A DNA stretch of 64,000 nucleotides from assembly GCA_032334055.1 (NCBI GenBank), contig JAUOZS010000001.1, positions 4,054,001-4,118,000 of the forward strand. The letters are read 5' to 3'. The DNA comes from Selenomonadales bacterium 4137-cl (GTDB lineage: Bacteria > Bacillota > Negativicutes > Sporomusales > UBA7701). Positions within the stretch are counted from its first letter, which is position 1; every line of letters begins with the position of its first letter. Shown here piece by piece: positions 8,471-16,472 of the stretch. The position numbers were made by a program, and so were the translations under genes. The notes under the pieces were generated by a model, which made no database searches, had not been told where the DNA came from, and was given only the letters and a program-made list of their open reading frames with translations.

Positions 8471-8481
8471 GCGGTGAAAAA

Positions 8482-9408
8482 ATGCTGTTTCTTATCGCCA
8501 CCATCACCTTCGCTACGATATTTATGCTGACGTATCTGCTGGTTTCCGCCTATGCGCCGCTGTGGGGCGGGCAGGTCACGCTGCGGTTGAGGGCCCTCGA
8601 TAGCATGGCGGAGGCCGATGTCCCGGACGAGGAGATGACCAAGCCCTTCAGTCAGCGGGTGCTGGCTCCGGTGACAGGCAGTTTCGCGGGCTTTTTTCTG
8701 CGGTTTACGCCGCAATCGACCAAGCGGATGACCGAGGAACGGCTGGCGGCCGCCGGCGGGTTCGGTGGCCTGAGCGCCGGCCAGTTCCTCGTTCTGACGG
8801 GCTTCACGGCCGTGGGTCTGGCCATAATCAGCGCTGTGGTCGCCGATTCGGCCCATCTGCCGGCGAATAAGACGGCCGGTTATGCGATATTTGCCCTGGC
8901 GGTCGGGCTGGTTTGGCCGTTTTATGTTCTAAACCGCAGGGCCGCCGCCCGCAAAGCCAGTATGCAGAGGGATTTGCCCGACGTGCTCGATATCCTGACG
9001 GTCAGTGTCGAGGCTGGTCTCGGCTTCGACGGCGCGCTGGCCAAGCTGGCGGAGAAGATGCATGGGGCGTTGGTGGACGAATTCACCCGCGTGCTGCAGG
9101 AGATCAGGGTGGGGGTGCCGCGCCGCGCCGCTCTGCACGCGCTGGCGCTGCGCTGCGATGTCCCCGACGTATCTTTGTTCGTCACAGCCCTTATTCAGGC
9201 TGACCAGCTTGGGGTCAGCGTCGGCAACGTGCTGAGGGTGCAGTCGGCGGCGGTGCGGGAGAAACGCCGCCAGCGGGCCCAGGAGAAGGCGATGAAAGCG
9301 CCGATCAAGATGCTGATCCCGCTGGTGTTGTTCATTTTCCCGGCGATTTTCATCGTGCTGCTCGGGCCGGCGATGATACAGATTTTTACTACTTTTATTC
9401 AAAGGTAG
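8482..9408 (+). CDS. tadC: TadC inner-membrane platform protein
   Basis: A 308-aa protein with a GspF-type domain (LPDVLDILTVSVEAGLGFDGAL to the QSAAVREKRRQRAQEKA segment), an N-terminal membrane helix, a central pair near 105-155 and a C-terminal helix pair ending in LLGPAMIQIF. These features separate TadC from TadB at 2774. It follows tadA closely and should share its transcript. Confidence 0.9.
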   Translation: MLFLIATITFATIFMLTYLLVSAYAPLWGGQVTLRLRALDSMAEADVPDEEMTKPFSQRVLAPVTGSFAGFFLRFTPQSTKRMTEERLAAAGGFGGLSAGQFLVLTGFTAVGLAIISAVVADSAHLPANKTAGYAIFALAVGLVWPFYVLNRRAAARKASMQRDLPDVLDILTVSVEAGLGFDGALAKLAEKMHGALVDEFTRVLQEIRVGVPRRAALHALALRCDVPDVSLFVTALIQADQLGVSVGNVLRVQSAAVREKRRQRAQEKAMKAPIKMLIPLVLFIFPAIFIVLLGPAMIQIFTTFIQR

Positions 9409-9414
9409 GCTGTT

Positions 9415-9753
9415 ATGGAGATTGTCAACGTGACGACCGGCAAGCTGCTGGCCAATGACGCGCGGCTGGCGGACAGTTTTTTTACCCGCCTGAGGGGCCT
9501 ACTGGGGACGGAGGGCCTGCCGGATGGCGGCGGGCTGGTTATCAGGCCGTGTTGCAGCATTCACACCTTTGGCATGAAGTATCCCATCGATGTGCTGTTC
9601 GCCGCCGACGGCGACCGGGTGGCGCATACGGTGGCTAACCTTGGACCGGGGCGGATGACGCTGTGTCGCGGCAGCCGCTATGTGATAGAGCTGCCGCCGG
9701 GGACGCTGGACCGTACCGGGACAAAGCCCGGCGACCAACTGCGGCTGGGGTGA
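9415..9753 (+). CDS. DUF192 family protein
   Basis: A 112-aa small beta-rich protein of the DUF192 family. The typical sequence features are FFTRLRGLLG near the start, CCSIHTFGMKYPIDVLF in the middle and PPGTLDRTGTKPGD near the end. The function of the family is not established. It starts 6 bp after tadC, so it is probably the last gene of the pilus operon. A short stem-loop follows. Confidence 0.85.
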   Translation: MEIVNVTTGKLLANDARLADSFFTRLRGLLGTEGLPDGGGLVIRPCCSIHTFGMKYPIDVLFAADGDRVAHTVANLGPGRMTLCRGSRYVIELPPGTLDRTGTKPGDQLRLG

Positions 9754-9772
9754 AAAGAATCAGGATGGAACG

Positions 9773-9796
9773 ACCCCTGCCAACGGGCAGGGGTTT
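9773..9796 (+). terminator. Hairpin after the tad operon, possible terminator
   Basis: ACCCCTGCC and GGCAGGGGT form a 9-bp perfect stem with a four-base loop, followed only by TTGGCG. The T-run is poor, so termination is uncertain. Confidence 0.4.
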
Positions 9797-9840
9797 GGCG
9801 TGTTTGCCGGCGCTCTTCACGGCGGTAGACAGGGTATTTA

Positions 9841-9869
9841 TTGTATAGCTTTGGCCACTGTGATACAAT
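9841..9869 (+). promoter_or_regulatory. Sigma-A type promoter of the decarboxylase gene
   Basis: TTGTAT (9841-9846) and TACAAT (9864-9869) are separated by 17 bp. The -10 is strong (5 of 6) and the -35 is weak. Transcription would start near 9876, giving a leader of about 85 nt that contains two hairpins. Confidence 0.55.
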
Positions 9870-9890
9870 TAATAATGATTTCTACCGTTA

Positions 9891-9934
9891 GTGCTTACAC
9901 TAAGGACAGCCGTCCTTTGCGCACGGGTTTTTTC
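9891..9934 (+). promoter_or_regulatory. Two-hairpin leader before the decarboxylase
   Basis: TTAGTG/CACTAA and AAGGAC/GTCCTT form adjacent short stems, followed by GCACGGG and six T residues (9928-9933). The arrangement resembles an attenuator or a weak terminator just ahead of the SD at 9948. No known riboswitch class was recognised. Confidence 0.35.
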
Positions 9935-9961
9935 GTTCCCTATTTCGGGAGGTGAATTTGG

Positions 9962-11434
9962 TTGCCGGGCTATTCGCAAGAAGAGACGCCTCTGCTCGCG
10001 GCAATGAAACGCTATGTGGACGACGGGGTAATCCCTTTTCATACACCGGGACATAAGTTCGGCAAGGGGATGCACCCGCGGCTGGAGAATATCCTCGGCC
10101 GGACCGCTTTGGAACTCGATCTGGCGCTCCTTCCCGAGCTGGATGACCTGCATGAGCCCCACGGTTGCATCAAGGAGGCCCAGGATCTGGCGGCCGAGCT
10201 TTACGGGGCCGACCACAGCTTTTTCGTCGTTAACGGCACGACCGGCGGCATTTATGCGATGATTTTGACCATCGCCGGCCCCGGCGATAAGATCATCGTA
10301 CCCCGCAACGCCCACCGGTCGATTATCGGCGGGGTTTTGCTGAACGGGGCGATCCCTATTTTCACGAATCCCGTGGTGGACAGGCATCTCGGCATCTCTC
10401 ACGGGGTGACTCCCGAGACGGTGGAGGAGGCGGTCCGCAAGCACCCCGACGCCAAGGGGGTGCTGATCATCAACCCCACTTATTACGGCGTGGCTGCCGA
10501 TTTGCGCCGGATCGTCGATATCGTCCACGACCACAATATGCCGGTGGTGGTGGATGAGGCCCATGGCCCGCATCTGCGTTTTTCCCCCCATCTGCCGCTG
10601 CAGGCATTGGACGCGGGGGCGGATATCTGCGCCCAGAGCACCCATAAGATAATCGGCGCGCTGACCCAGTGCTCGATGGTCCACTGCCGCGAGGGACGCG
10701 TGAGCGTGCCCCGCCTGAAGGCGATGCTGCAGCTCGTTCAGTCGACCAGTCCTAATTATCTGCTGATGGCGTCGCTGGATGTGGCCCGCATGCAAATGGC
10801 GACCCAGGGGCGCGAACTGGTGGCGCGGTCGGTGGAGCTGGCCGAGTGGGTACGCGCGGAGATCAACAAGATTCCCGGTCTGTATTGCTTCGGCGCCGAC
10901 AAGCTCGGTACGCCCGGGGTCTACGGCCTTGATCCCACCAAGGTGACGGTGACGGTAAAGGGACTGGGCCTCAAGGGGGCTGAAGCGGAGCGCATCCTGC
11001 GCCACGAGTACAAGGTGCAGGTGGAATTATCCGATATGTATAATGTTCTTTTCCTGATTACGATGGGCGACGGCGAGGCCGAGGCCCGGACGATGGTGGA
11101 AGCGTTGCGCGGTCTGGCGGCCAATCATGCCGGCAGGCGTGATTTCACGGCGGTCGAGGGCGCTTACGGCGACGCTTACCCGCCCATACCGGAGCAGGTG
11201 CTGTCCCCCCGTCAGGCGCTGTTCGGCCATACCAGGACGATTCCTTTCAAGCAGGCGGCCGGACGGGTGTGCGCCGAAATCATCACTTTCTATCCTCCCG
11301 GCATTCCCCTGCTCTGTCCCGGCGAGCGCATCTCGACGGAGACCATCGATTACTGTCTGCGCCTGCAGAAGGCCGGCCTGCATATTTCCGGGCCGGAGGA
11401 CTATATGTTGAAAACAGTCAAAGTGGTGGAATAA
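9962..11434 (+). CDS. Orn/Lys/Arg decarboxylase, fold type I PLP enzyme
   Basis: A 490-aa PLP-dependent basic amino-acid decarboxylase of the YaaO/SpeA-like group, probably involved in polyamine synthesis. N-terminal HTPGHKFGKGM and FVVNGTTGGIYAM are family motifs; the PLP lysine is in STHKIIGALTQ, preceded by VVVDEAHGPH. The exact substrate cannot be read from sequence. The start is TTG: an in-frame stop lies at 9953, and GGGAGGTGA (9948-9955) is correctly spaced. The stop overlaps the tmk start. In Bacillus yaaO is likewise just upstream of tmk. Confidence 0.9.
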   Translation: MPGYSQEETPLLAAMKRYVDDGVIPFHTPGHKFGKGMHPRLENILGRTALELDLALLPELDDLHEPHGCIKEAQDLAAELYGADHSFFVVNGTTGGIYAMILTIAGPGDKIIVPRNAHRSIIGGVLLNGAIPIFTNPVVDRHLGISHGVTPETVEEAVRKHPDAKGVLIINPTYYGVAADLRRIVDIVHDHNMPVVVDEAHGPHLRFSPHLPLQALDAGADICAQSTHKIIGALTQCSMVHCREGRVSVPRLKAMLQLVQSTSPNYLLMASLDVARMQMATQGRELVARSVELAEWVRAEINKIPGLYCFGADKLGTPGVYGLDPTKVTVTVKGLGLKGAEAERILRHEYKVQVELSDMYNVLFLITMGDGEAEARTMVEALRGLAANHAGRRDFTAVEGAYGDAYPPIPEQVLSPRQALFGHTRTIPFKQAAGRVCAEIITFYPPGIPLLCPGERISTETIDYCLRLQKAGLHISGPEDYMLKTVKVVE

Positions 11435-12069
11435 TGGTAGGGGTGCTGATTACCTTCGAGGGTCCCGACGGCGGGGGCAAGACGACCCAACTGGGCCTGC
11501 TGGCGGACCATCTTCGCCGGCGGGGCCATACCGTCGTCTGCACGCGCGAACCGGGCGGCACGGCGTTGGGTGATAAGATCCGCTGCCTGCTGCTCGACCC
11601 CGCGAATGCGGCGATGGCTCCGTGTACCGAGGCGCTGCTGTATATGGCCGCGCGGGCCCAGCACGTGGCCGAGGTGATCGCGCCGGCGCTGGGGCGCGGG
11701 GAGGTGGTCCTTTCCGACCGCTACGCCGATTCGACGCTTGTTTACCAGGGAACGGCCCGGCGCCTGGGGCGCGAAGATCTTGACGCCATAAACCTGTTTG
11801 CTACCGGCGGGGTGACTCCCGATCTGACCATCCTGCTGGAGAGCGACGACGCCACCCTTGACGGGCGCGTGGCGGGGCGGGGCGACGCCGACCGCATCGA
11901 GGGGGAGGCGGCCGCTTTCCATGCTCTGGTGCGCGAGGGGTTCAGGGAACTGGCCGCGGCAGAGCCCGACCGGGTAAAGGCTGTGGCTGCCGATGGCGGC
12001 GTAGACGAGGTCCACCGCGCGGTGGTGGAGATTGTGGAGGAGTTTTTTTGCAGGAGGGCTTATGGTTAA
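11434..12069 (+). CDS. tmk: Thymidylate kinase
   Basis: Phosphorylates dTMP to dTDP in the DNA precursor pathway; 211 aa, normal length. The P-loop EGPDGGGKTTQ is at 9-19, the DRX motif is in LSDRYADSTLVYQG, and a LID-like RGDADRIE segment follows. The ATG at 11434 shares a base with the upstream stop (TAATG), giving translational coupling; an upstream in-frame ATG at 11269 would extend into the decarboxylase and is rejected. Confidence 0.95.
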   Translation: MVGVLITFEGPDGGGKTTQLGLLADHLRRRGHTVVCTREPGGTALGDKIRCLLLDPANAAMAPCTEALLYMAARAQHVAEVIAPALGRGEVVLSDRYADSTLVYQGTARRLGREDLDAINLFATGGVTPDLTILLESDDATLDGRVAGRGDADRIEGEAAAFHALVREGFRELAAAEPDRVKAVAADGGVDEVHRAVVEIVEEFFCRRAYG

Positions 12070-12511
12070 AATAAACAACGTGCGTCCCGGCGGGACGCCG
12101 GTGTTGCCTGAACGCGAGGCTGCAGGCCACCCGGAAAAGACCGGCGGCCTGTTTACGGCCGATCTGTCGAAGGCCGAGGATTCGCTGTCCAAGGAGAAGA
12201 TGAACGAGCTGCTGGACAGGATTTCCGAGCAGGGCCGGCGGCTTGGCGAGGTGCCGACCTATGCCGAGCTTAAGGCTTACCGGGAGCTTGTGCGCTCCTT
12301 TCTCGCCGAGGCGGTGGGCCGCGCATACACGCTGCAGGCCCAGGCCGGCTGGGACCGTCACGGGCGCCAGAAGATGTACGCCGTTGTTAAGGAGATCGAT
12401 CATCAACTGACCGAGCTGGCGGAGGACGTCCGCCAGGGGCAGGAGCGCCAGCTGCAGATCATGGGTCGGCTGGACGCCATCCGCGGCATGCTGGTCGATC
12501 TGTACAGCTGA
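12062..12511 (+). CDS. yaaR: YaaR family protein (DUF327)
   Basis: A 149-aa helical, charged cytosolic protein of the YaaR/DUF327 family, with the family-typical LAEAVGRAYTLQAQ and RQKMYAVVKEIDHQL segments. Its function is unknown; it is kept between tmk and holB in many Firmicutes. AGGAGG at 12051-12056 fixes the ATG at 12062, which overlaps the tmk stop by 8 bp. The yaaQ gene found at this place in Bacillus is missing here. Confidence 0.88.
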   Translation: MVKINNVRPGGTPVLPEREAAGHPEKTGGLFTADLSKAEDSLSKEKMNELLDRISEQGRRLGEVPTYAELKAYRELVRSFLAEAVGRAYTLQAQAGWDRHGRQKMYAVVKEIDHQLTELAEDVRQGQERQLQIMGRLDAIRGMLVDLYS

Positions 12512-12512
12512 T

Positions 12513-13535
12513 ATGGTTACGCGGTGGGAAGATATCGCTGGGCACGACAAGGTGACGGCGATGCTGTGCAATATGCTTGCCTCGGGCCGGATGCCGCATG
12601 CCTTGCTGTTTGAGGGGCCGGCCGGCATCGGCAAGCTGCTGGCGGCGAGGACGCTGGCGGCCGCGATTCTCTGCGGGGGGCGGGACAAGCCATGCGGAGA
12701 ATGTCCGTCCTGCCGGCTTGTGGGGCAGGGCACCCATCCCGATCTTGTCGAGCTGGCGGCCGACGGGGCGAGTCTGAAAATCGACCAGATCCGGGCGCTG
12801 CAACACGAGGCGGCGCTCGCGCCATATTTCGGTTCCGGCCGGGTTTTCCTGGTCGAGGAGGCGGAAAGGCTCACCGTGCAGGCGGCCAACAGCCTATTGA
12901 AGATTCTTGAGGAACCCCCGGCCGGGTCGGTGTTCATTCTTACGGCGTCTTCCCGGCACGCCATGCTGCCGACCGTTGTTTCCCGCTGCCGGGTCTTTCC
13001 ATTCCGGCCGCTGGCCCCCGAGGCTCTCGCCCGCCTGCTGGCGGCGCGGGGGGCGGACGGGGCGCGGGCGGCGATGGCGGCCCGCCTGTCCGGCGGCAGG
13101 GTGGGCGAGGCATTGGCTTTGTTGGCCGAGGGGGGCCTGGCGCTTAGAGACGCTGCACTGACCGTCGTGGCCGCCCTGCCGGCCGGCGGGGCTTCGCTGG
13201 TATGGGCGCAGGGAGCGGCGCTGGATAAGCTGGCGGCACCCGAGCTGGCGGCATTCCTCCGCCACCTGCGGCAGGTGCTGCGCGATCTGCTGGTCGTCGT
13301 CAGCGGCCGGGAGGAACTGGCGCTCAACAGCGATGTGGCCGGCGAACTGCGCCGCGCCGCCGCCGCCTGGGACGCCCGCCGCCTTGACGAGGCGCTGCGG
13401 GTGGTGCGGGACGCAGGTCGGGCTTTGGAAGGAAACGCCAATACCCGCCTCACGCTGGAGGCGATGCTGATACATTTATTGGAAGCGGCAAGGGAGGGAA
13501 CGCGAGATGCAGACCGTCGTCGGTATTCGGTTTAA
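12513..13535 (+). CDS. holB: DNA polymerase III delta-prime subunit
   Basis: Clamp-loader subunit, 340 aa. The AAA+ domain has GPAGIGK (Walker A), a zinc module C...CGECPSC near 55-66, the EEAERLTVQAANSLLKILEEPP sensor region and an SRC motif in VSRCRVFPF. The C-terminal third is helical, as in the clamp-loader collar. It starts 1 bp after yaaR and overlaps ricT by 29 bp. Confidence 0.93.
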   Translation: MVTRWEDIAGHDKVTAMLCNMLASGRMPHALLFEGPAGIGKLLAARTLAAAILCGGRDKPCGECPSCRLVGQGTHPDLVELAADGASLKIDQIRALQHEAALAPYFGSGRVFLVEEAERLTVQAANSLLKILEEPPAGSVFILTASSRHAMLPTVVSRCRVFPFRPLAPEALARLLAARGADGARAAMAARLSGGRVGEALALLAEGGLALRDAALTVVAALPAGGASLVWAQGAALDKLAAPELAAFLRHLRQVLRDLLVVVSGREELALNSDVAGELRRAAAAWDARRLDEALRVVRDAGRALEGNANTRLTLEAMLIHLLEAAREGTRDADRRRYSV

Positions 13536-14325
13536 GAAAGCGGGCAAGGTTTACTATTTCGACCCCGGGCAGCTCAGCCTGGCGGAGAACGACCACGTAA
13601 TCGTCGAGACGACCAGGGGGTTGGAGTACGGCCGGGTGGTCATCGGCCCGCGCGAGGTCAAGGACGAGGATATCGTGGCGCCGCTGAAGCCGGTGCAACG
13701 TAAGGCAACGCCTCAGGACGAGGCCAAGGTTCGCGACAATGAGGCCAAGGAGGCGGAGGCTTTCCGGGTCTGCCAGCAGAAGATCCAGGCCCATAACTTG
13801 CCGATGAACCTCGTGGATGTCGAGTATACGTTCGATGTAAACAAGATAATCTTTTATTTTACCGCCGAAGGCCGGATCGATTTCCGCGAGCTTGTCAAGG
13901 ATTTGGCGGCGGTGTTTCGCACCCGCATAGAGCTTCGCCAGATCGGGGTGCGCGACGAGGCGAAGATGGTGGGGGGCATCGGCTGCTGCGGGCGGCCGCT
14001 ATGCTGCGCTACTTTCCTCGGTGATTTCGAGCCGGTGTCGATCCGGATGGCCAAGGATCAGAATTTATCCCTTAACCCGACGAAAATTTCCGGCATCTGT
14101 GGCCGGCTGATGTGTTGCCTGAAGTACGAGAGCGACTGCTACGGCTCGTGTTGCAAGAAGACGCCCGCGCCTCAGGCGGGCCGCGAGGTTATGACGGTGG
14201 AGGGCGAGGGTAAGATCACCGCCGTTAACGGCGCCAAACGGACGGCGTCGGTCCGCCTGAAGGACGGCAAGATGCTGGAGATTCCGTGGGAAGAGGTTGT
14301 GGAAAAAGAGGAAAATGGCAAATGA
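13507..14325 (+). CDS. ricT: RicT/YaaT PSP1-domain protein
   Basis: A 272-aa PSP1 C-terminal domain protein. In Bacillus RicT works with RicA and RicF in an iron-sulphur complex that aids RNase Y function, sporulation and competence. Cysteine clusters are intact: GGIGCCGRPLCC, ISGICGRLMCCLKYE and CYGSCCKKT. The partners ricA and ricF are not in this window. The ATG at 13507 has a GGGAGGGA SD and lies inside the end of holB. Confidence 0.93.
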   Translation: MQTVVGIRFKKAGKVYYFDPGQLSLAENDHVIVETTRGLEYGRVVIGPREVKDEDIVAPLKPVQRKATPQDEAKVRDNEAKEAEAFRVCQQKIQAHNLPMNLVDVEYTFDVNKIIFYFTAEGRIDFRELVKDLAAVFRTRIELRQIGVRDEAKMVGGIGCCGRPLCCATFLGDFEPVSIRMAKDQNLSLNPTKISGICGRLMCCLKYESDCYGSCCKKTPAPQAGREVMTVEGEGKITAVNGAKRTASVRLKDGKMLEIPWEEVVEKEENGK

Positions 14326-15064
14326 GGTTTTGCGTCCGGGCGAACGCCTGGACGATTTGCTAATCGGCGGCCTCAAGATTATTCAGCAGGCCGACCGGTT
14401 CCGCTTTTCTCTCGACGCGGTGCTGCTGGCCCACTTCGCGACGGTGAAGCGGGGAGCGGCGGCTGTCGACTTGGGCGCGGGCACGGGGGTGCTGGGACTG
14501 CTGCTCGCCGCCAGGGGGGCGAAGCGAGTGACGGGGGTGGAGATCAGCCCCGAGATGGCGGACATGGCCCGACGCAGCGTCGGCGTCAACGCTCTCGACG
14601 ACCGCCTGGCGGTGGTATGCGCCGATGTGCGGGCGATTCCGGAAGGCGCCCTGTTGGCGGGGCGGAACTGGGATCTGGTGGTCGCCAATCCGCCCTACCG
14701 GCCGCTGGGCGGCGGGGGAGTGAGCCCCCGGGAGGAATTGGCGCTGGCCCGCCATGAACTTGCCGGCGGTCTGGACGATTTTGTCGCGGCGGCTGCTTTT
14801 CTTCTCAAGGACAGAGGACGGCTGGCGATGGTGCATCTGCCGGAGCGGCTTACGGACGTCGTCGGCGCGCTGCGGCGGGAGGGCGTGGAACCCAAGCGGC
14901 TGCGGCTGGTTCATCCGGCTCCCGGCAAGGCTGCCAAGCTGCTGCTGGCCGAGGGGGTGCGCGGCGGAAGGCCGGGCCTGAAGGTTGAGCCGCCGCTATA
15001 CGTTTACGGCGAGGACGGCTGCTATAGCAGGGAGCTTACGGCTTATTACCAGGCAGGTGAATAG
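14315..15064 (+). CDS. yabB: YabB/TrmN6-type tRNA methyltransferase
   Basis: A 249-aa SAM-dependent methyltransferase predicted to make N6-methyladenosine at A37 of a tRNA. The early FRFSLDAVLLAHF motif is typical of TrmN6, motif I is VDLGAGTGVLGLLLAA, and the catalytic motif is VANPPYRP. ATG 14315 is preferred to TTG 14297 because an AGAGG SD lies between them. It overlaps ricT by 11 bp and ends 1 bp before rsmI. The replication regulator yabA, between these genes in Bacillus, is absent. Confidence 0.88.
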   Translation: MANEVLRPGERLDDLLIGGLKIIQQADRFRFSLDAVLLAHFATVKRGAAAVDLGAGTGVLGLLLAARGAKRVTGVEISPEMADMARRSVGVNALDDRLAVVCADVRAIPEGALLAGRNWDLVVANPPYRPLGGGGVSPREELALARHELAGGLDDFVAAAAFLLKDRGRLAMVHLPERLTDVVGALRREGVEPKRLRLVHPAPGKAAKLLLAEGVRGGRPGLKVEPPLYVYGEDGCYSRELTAYYQAGE

Positions 15065-15065
15065 T

Positions 15066-15911
15066 ATGGAAAAGGGCTCCGGAACACTATATCTGTGCGC
15101 GACCCCGATCGGCAATCTGGAGGATATGACGTTCAGGGGCGTGCGGGTGCTGAAGGAGGCGGCGGTCATCGCCGCGGAGGATACCCGGCACACGCGGAAG
15201 CTGCTCAGCCACTTCGACATCCATACGCCGCTGGTGAGTTACCACGAGCATAACAAGGCGGCCCGCGGGCCGGAACTGGTCGCCCGCCTGTCGGCCGGCG
15301 AGGATGTGGCCGTGGTCAGTGACGCCGGGCTGCCCGGGATATCCGACCCTGGCGCCGATCTGGTGAGGCTGGCGCTGGCGGCGGGGGTGCCGGTGACGCC
15401 GGTGCCAGGGGCGAATGCGGCCCTCGCGGCGCTGGTGGCGTCCGGTCTCGATACGGCCATGTTTTTGTTTGTCGGTTTTCTGCCGCGGGCGGCAAAAAAA
15501 CGGCGCGAACTTGTGGCATCCCTGGCGGAGCTGCCGTATACCCTGATTTTTTACGAGTCGCCTCACCGGCTGGCGGATACGCTGGCCGAGCTGACGGCTG
15601 CGTTTGGCGACCGCCCGGCGGTCGTGGGCAGGGAGCTGACGAAAAAGTTCGAGGAATTCGCCCACGGTCCGTTGGCGACCCTTGGCAGCCGGTTTGCCGC
15701 TCAGGCGCCCCGCGGCGAGATTACGCTGGTGGTCGCGGGCGGGACGGGAAAGGCGGCGGCGCAGGACGAGCCGCAGGACGAGCCGGCGACAGCGGTGGCC
15801 AGGCTGGTGGACGGCGGGACGCCCAAGAAGGAGGCCATCAGGCGGGTGGCTGCCGAACGGGGACTGCCGCGCCGGGAGGTCTACCAGGCTGTCGTGGCGG
15901 CGGAAAAATAG
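15066..15911 (+). CDS. rsmI: 16S rRNA (cytidine 1402-2'-O)-methyltransferase
   Basis: A 281-aa tetrapyrrole-methylase-fold enzyme that 2'-O-methylates C1402 of 16S rRNA. Typical motifs are TLYLCATPIGNLEDMT, AAEDTRHTRKLL, VSDAGLPGISDPG and FYESPHRL. A small C-terminal helical part ends in RREVYQAVVAAEK. An AGGTGA SD precedes the ATG. The gene closes the plus-strand run; a bidirectional terminator follows. Confidence 0.95.
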   Translation: MEKGSGTLYLCATPIGNLEDMTFRGVRVLKEAAVIAAEDTRHTRKLLSHFDIHTPLVSYHEHNKAARGPELVARLSAGEDVAVVSDAGLPGISDPGADLVRLALAAGVPVTPVPGANAALAALVASGLDTAMFLFVGFLPRAAKKRRELVASLAELPYTLIFYESPHRLADTLAELTAAFGDRPAVVGRELTKKFEEFAHGPLATLGSRFAAQAPRGEITLVVAGGTGKAAAQDEPQDEPATAVARLVDGGTPKKEAIRRVAAERGLPRREVYQAVVAAEK

Positions 15912-15941
15912 GCGGGTCGACTGTTTTCAACGAAAAAAATA

Positions 15942-15965
15942 GAGGCCCTTTTCAGGCCTCCTTTT
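15942..15965 (+). terminator. Bidirectional terminator between rsmI and abrB
   Basis: GAGGCC and GGCCTC with a seven-base loop are followed by CTTTT on the plus strand and preceded by a run of seven A residues, which reads as a T-run for abrB on the minus strand. Confidence 0.75.
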
Positions 15966-15980
15966 CGGCAAAATGCTGAT

Positions 15981-16229
15981 TTAGACTGCTTTTTGCCCCA
16001 TGGTTGTCAGACACTCTTTGCAAACGTTCTTGCCACGGAAATTGGTGATCTCGTCCGCATTGCCGCAGAAAACGCATGCCGGCTCGTATTTGCGGAGGAT
16101 TATGCGGTCGTTGTCGACGTAAATTTCCAGCGCGTCCTTCTCTTCGATATCAAGGGTCCGGCGGAGTTCGATGGGTATTACGACCCTTCCTAGTTCGTCC
16201 ACTTTGCGTACGATGCCAGTTGATTTCAT
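15981..16229 (-). CDS. abrB: AbrB family transition-state regulator
   Basis: An 82-aa DNA-binding protein. Residues 1-50 are the swapped-hairpin AbrB domain (STGIVRKVDELGRVVIPIELR). Residues 54-77 have paired cysteines, CVFCG and CKEC, that may bind zinc, as in clostridial AbrB proteins. AbrB represses post-exponential and sporulation genes in Bacillus. The inner ATG is chosen because AAGGGG precedes it; a longer in-frame version lacks an SD. It is transcribed divergently from metG. Paired sites in the shared intergenic region may be its operator. Confidence 0.9.
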   Translation of the reverse strand: MKSTGIVRKVDELGRVVIPIELRRTLDIEEKDALEIYVDNDRIILRKYEPACVFCGNADEITNFRGKNVCKECLTTMGQKAV

Positions 16230-16257
16230 GTTCAGTTCCCCTTCCATTTCAACATGA

Positions 16258-16365
16258 TTCGACAAAAAATGTCTACCTAAATAATACCAGAAATTACAAT
16301 GCTTGTCAACCCCCTGTTTTGACAAAAAAACACATGTTTTCCAATAAATGTTCTTAATTGTCGAA
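16258..16365. promoter_or_regulatory. Paired inverted TTCGACAA / TTGTCGAA sites
   Basis: TTCGACAA (16258-16265) and TTGTCGAA (16358-16365) are exact inverted copies 100 bp apart, flanking both divergent start regions. GACAAAAAA also occurs twice (16261 and 16321). The layout fits an operator for autoregulation of abrB or joint control with metG; no binding data are available. Confidence 0.4.
16281..16309 (-). promoter_or_regulatory. abrB promoter
   Basis: Read on the minus strand, TTGACA (16309-16304) and TATTAT (16286-16281) are separated by 17 bp. This is a near-consensus sigma-A promoter, about 50 bp before the abrB start. Confidence 0.8.
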
Positions 16366-16374
16366 CGCTAATAT

Positions 16375-16403
16375 TTGACATTGCTGGTCAATTTATCTAT
16401 AAT
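16375..16403 (+). promoter_or_regulatory. metG promoter
   Basis: TTGACA (16375-16380) and TATAAT (16398-16403) with a 17-bp spacer: a perfect consensus sigma-A promoter. The metG leader is about 65 nt and contains no T-box or SAM riboswitch motif. Confidence 0.9.
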
Positions 16404-16472
16404 TGTTGGGAATACAAGCTTTCTCGCTCCTCTAAGTTGCTGGGGAAATATTGGTCGATAAGGAGTGCTTAT

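Noticed and set aside
16404..16472. T-box or SAM riboswitch before metG
   Set aside because: The leader is only about 65 nt and has no T-box sequence or long stem.
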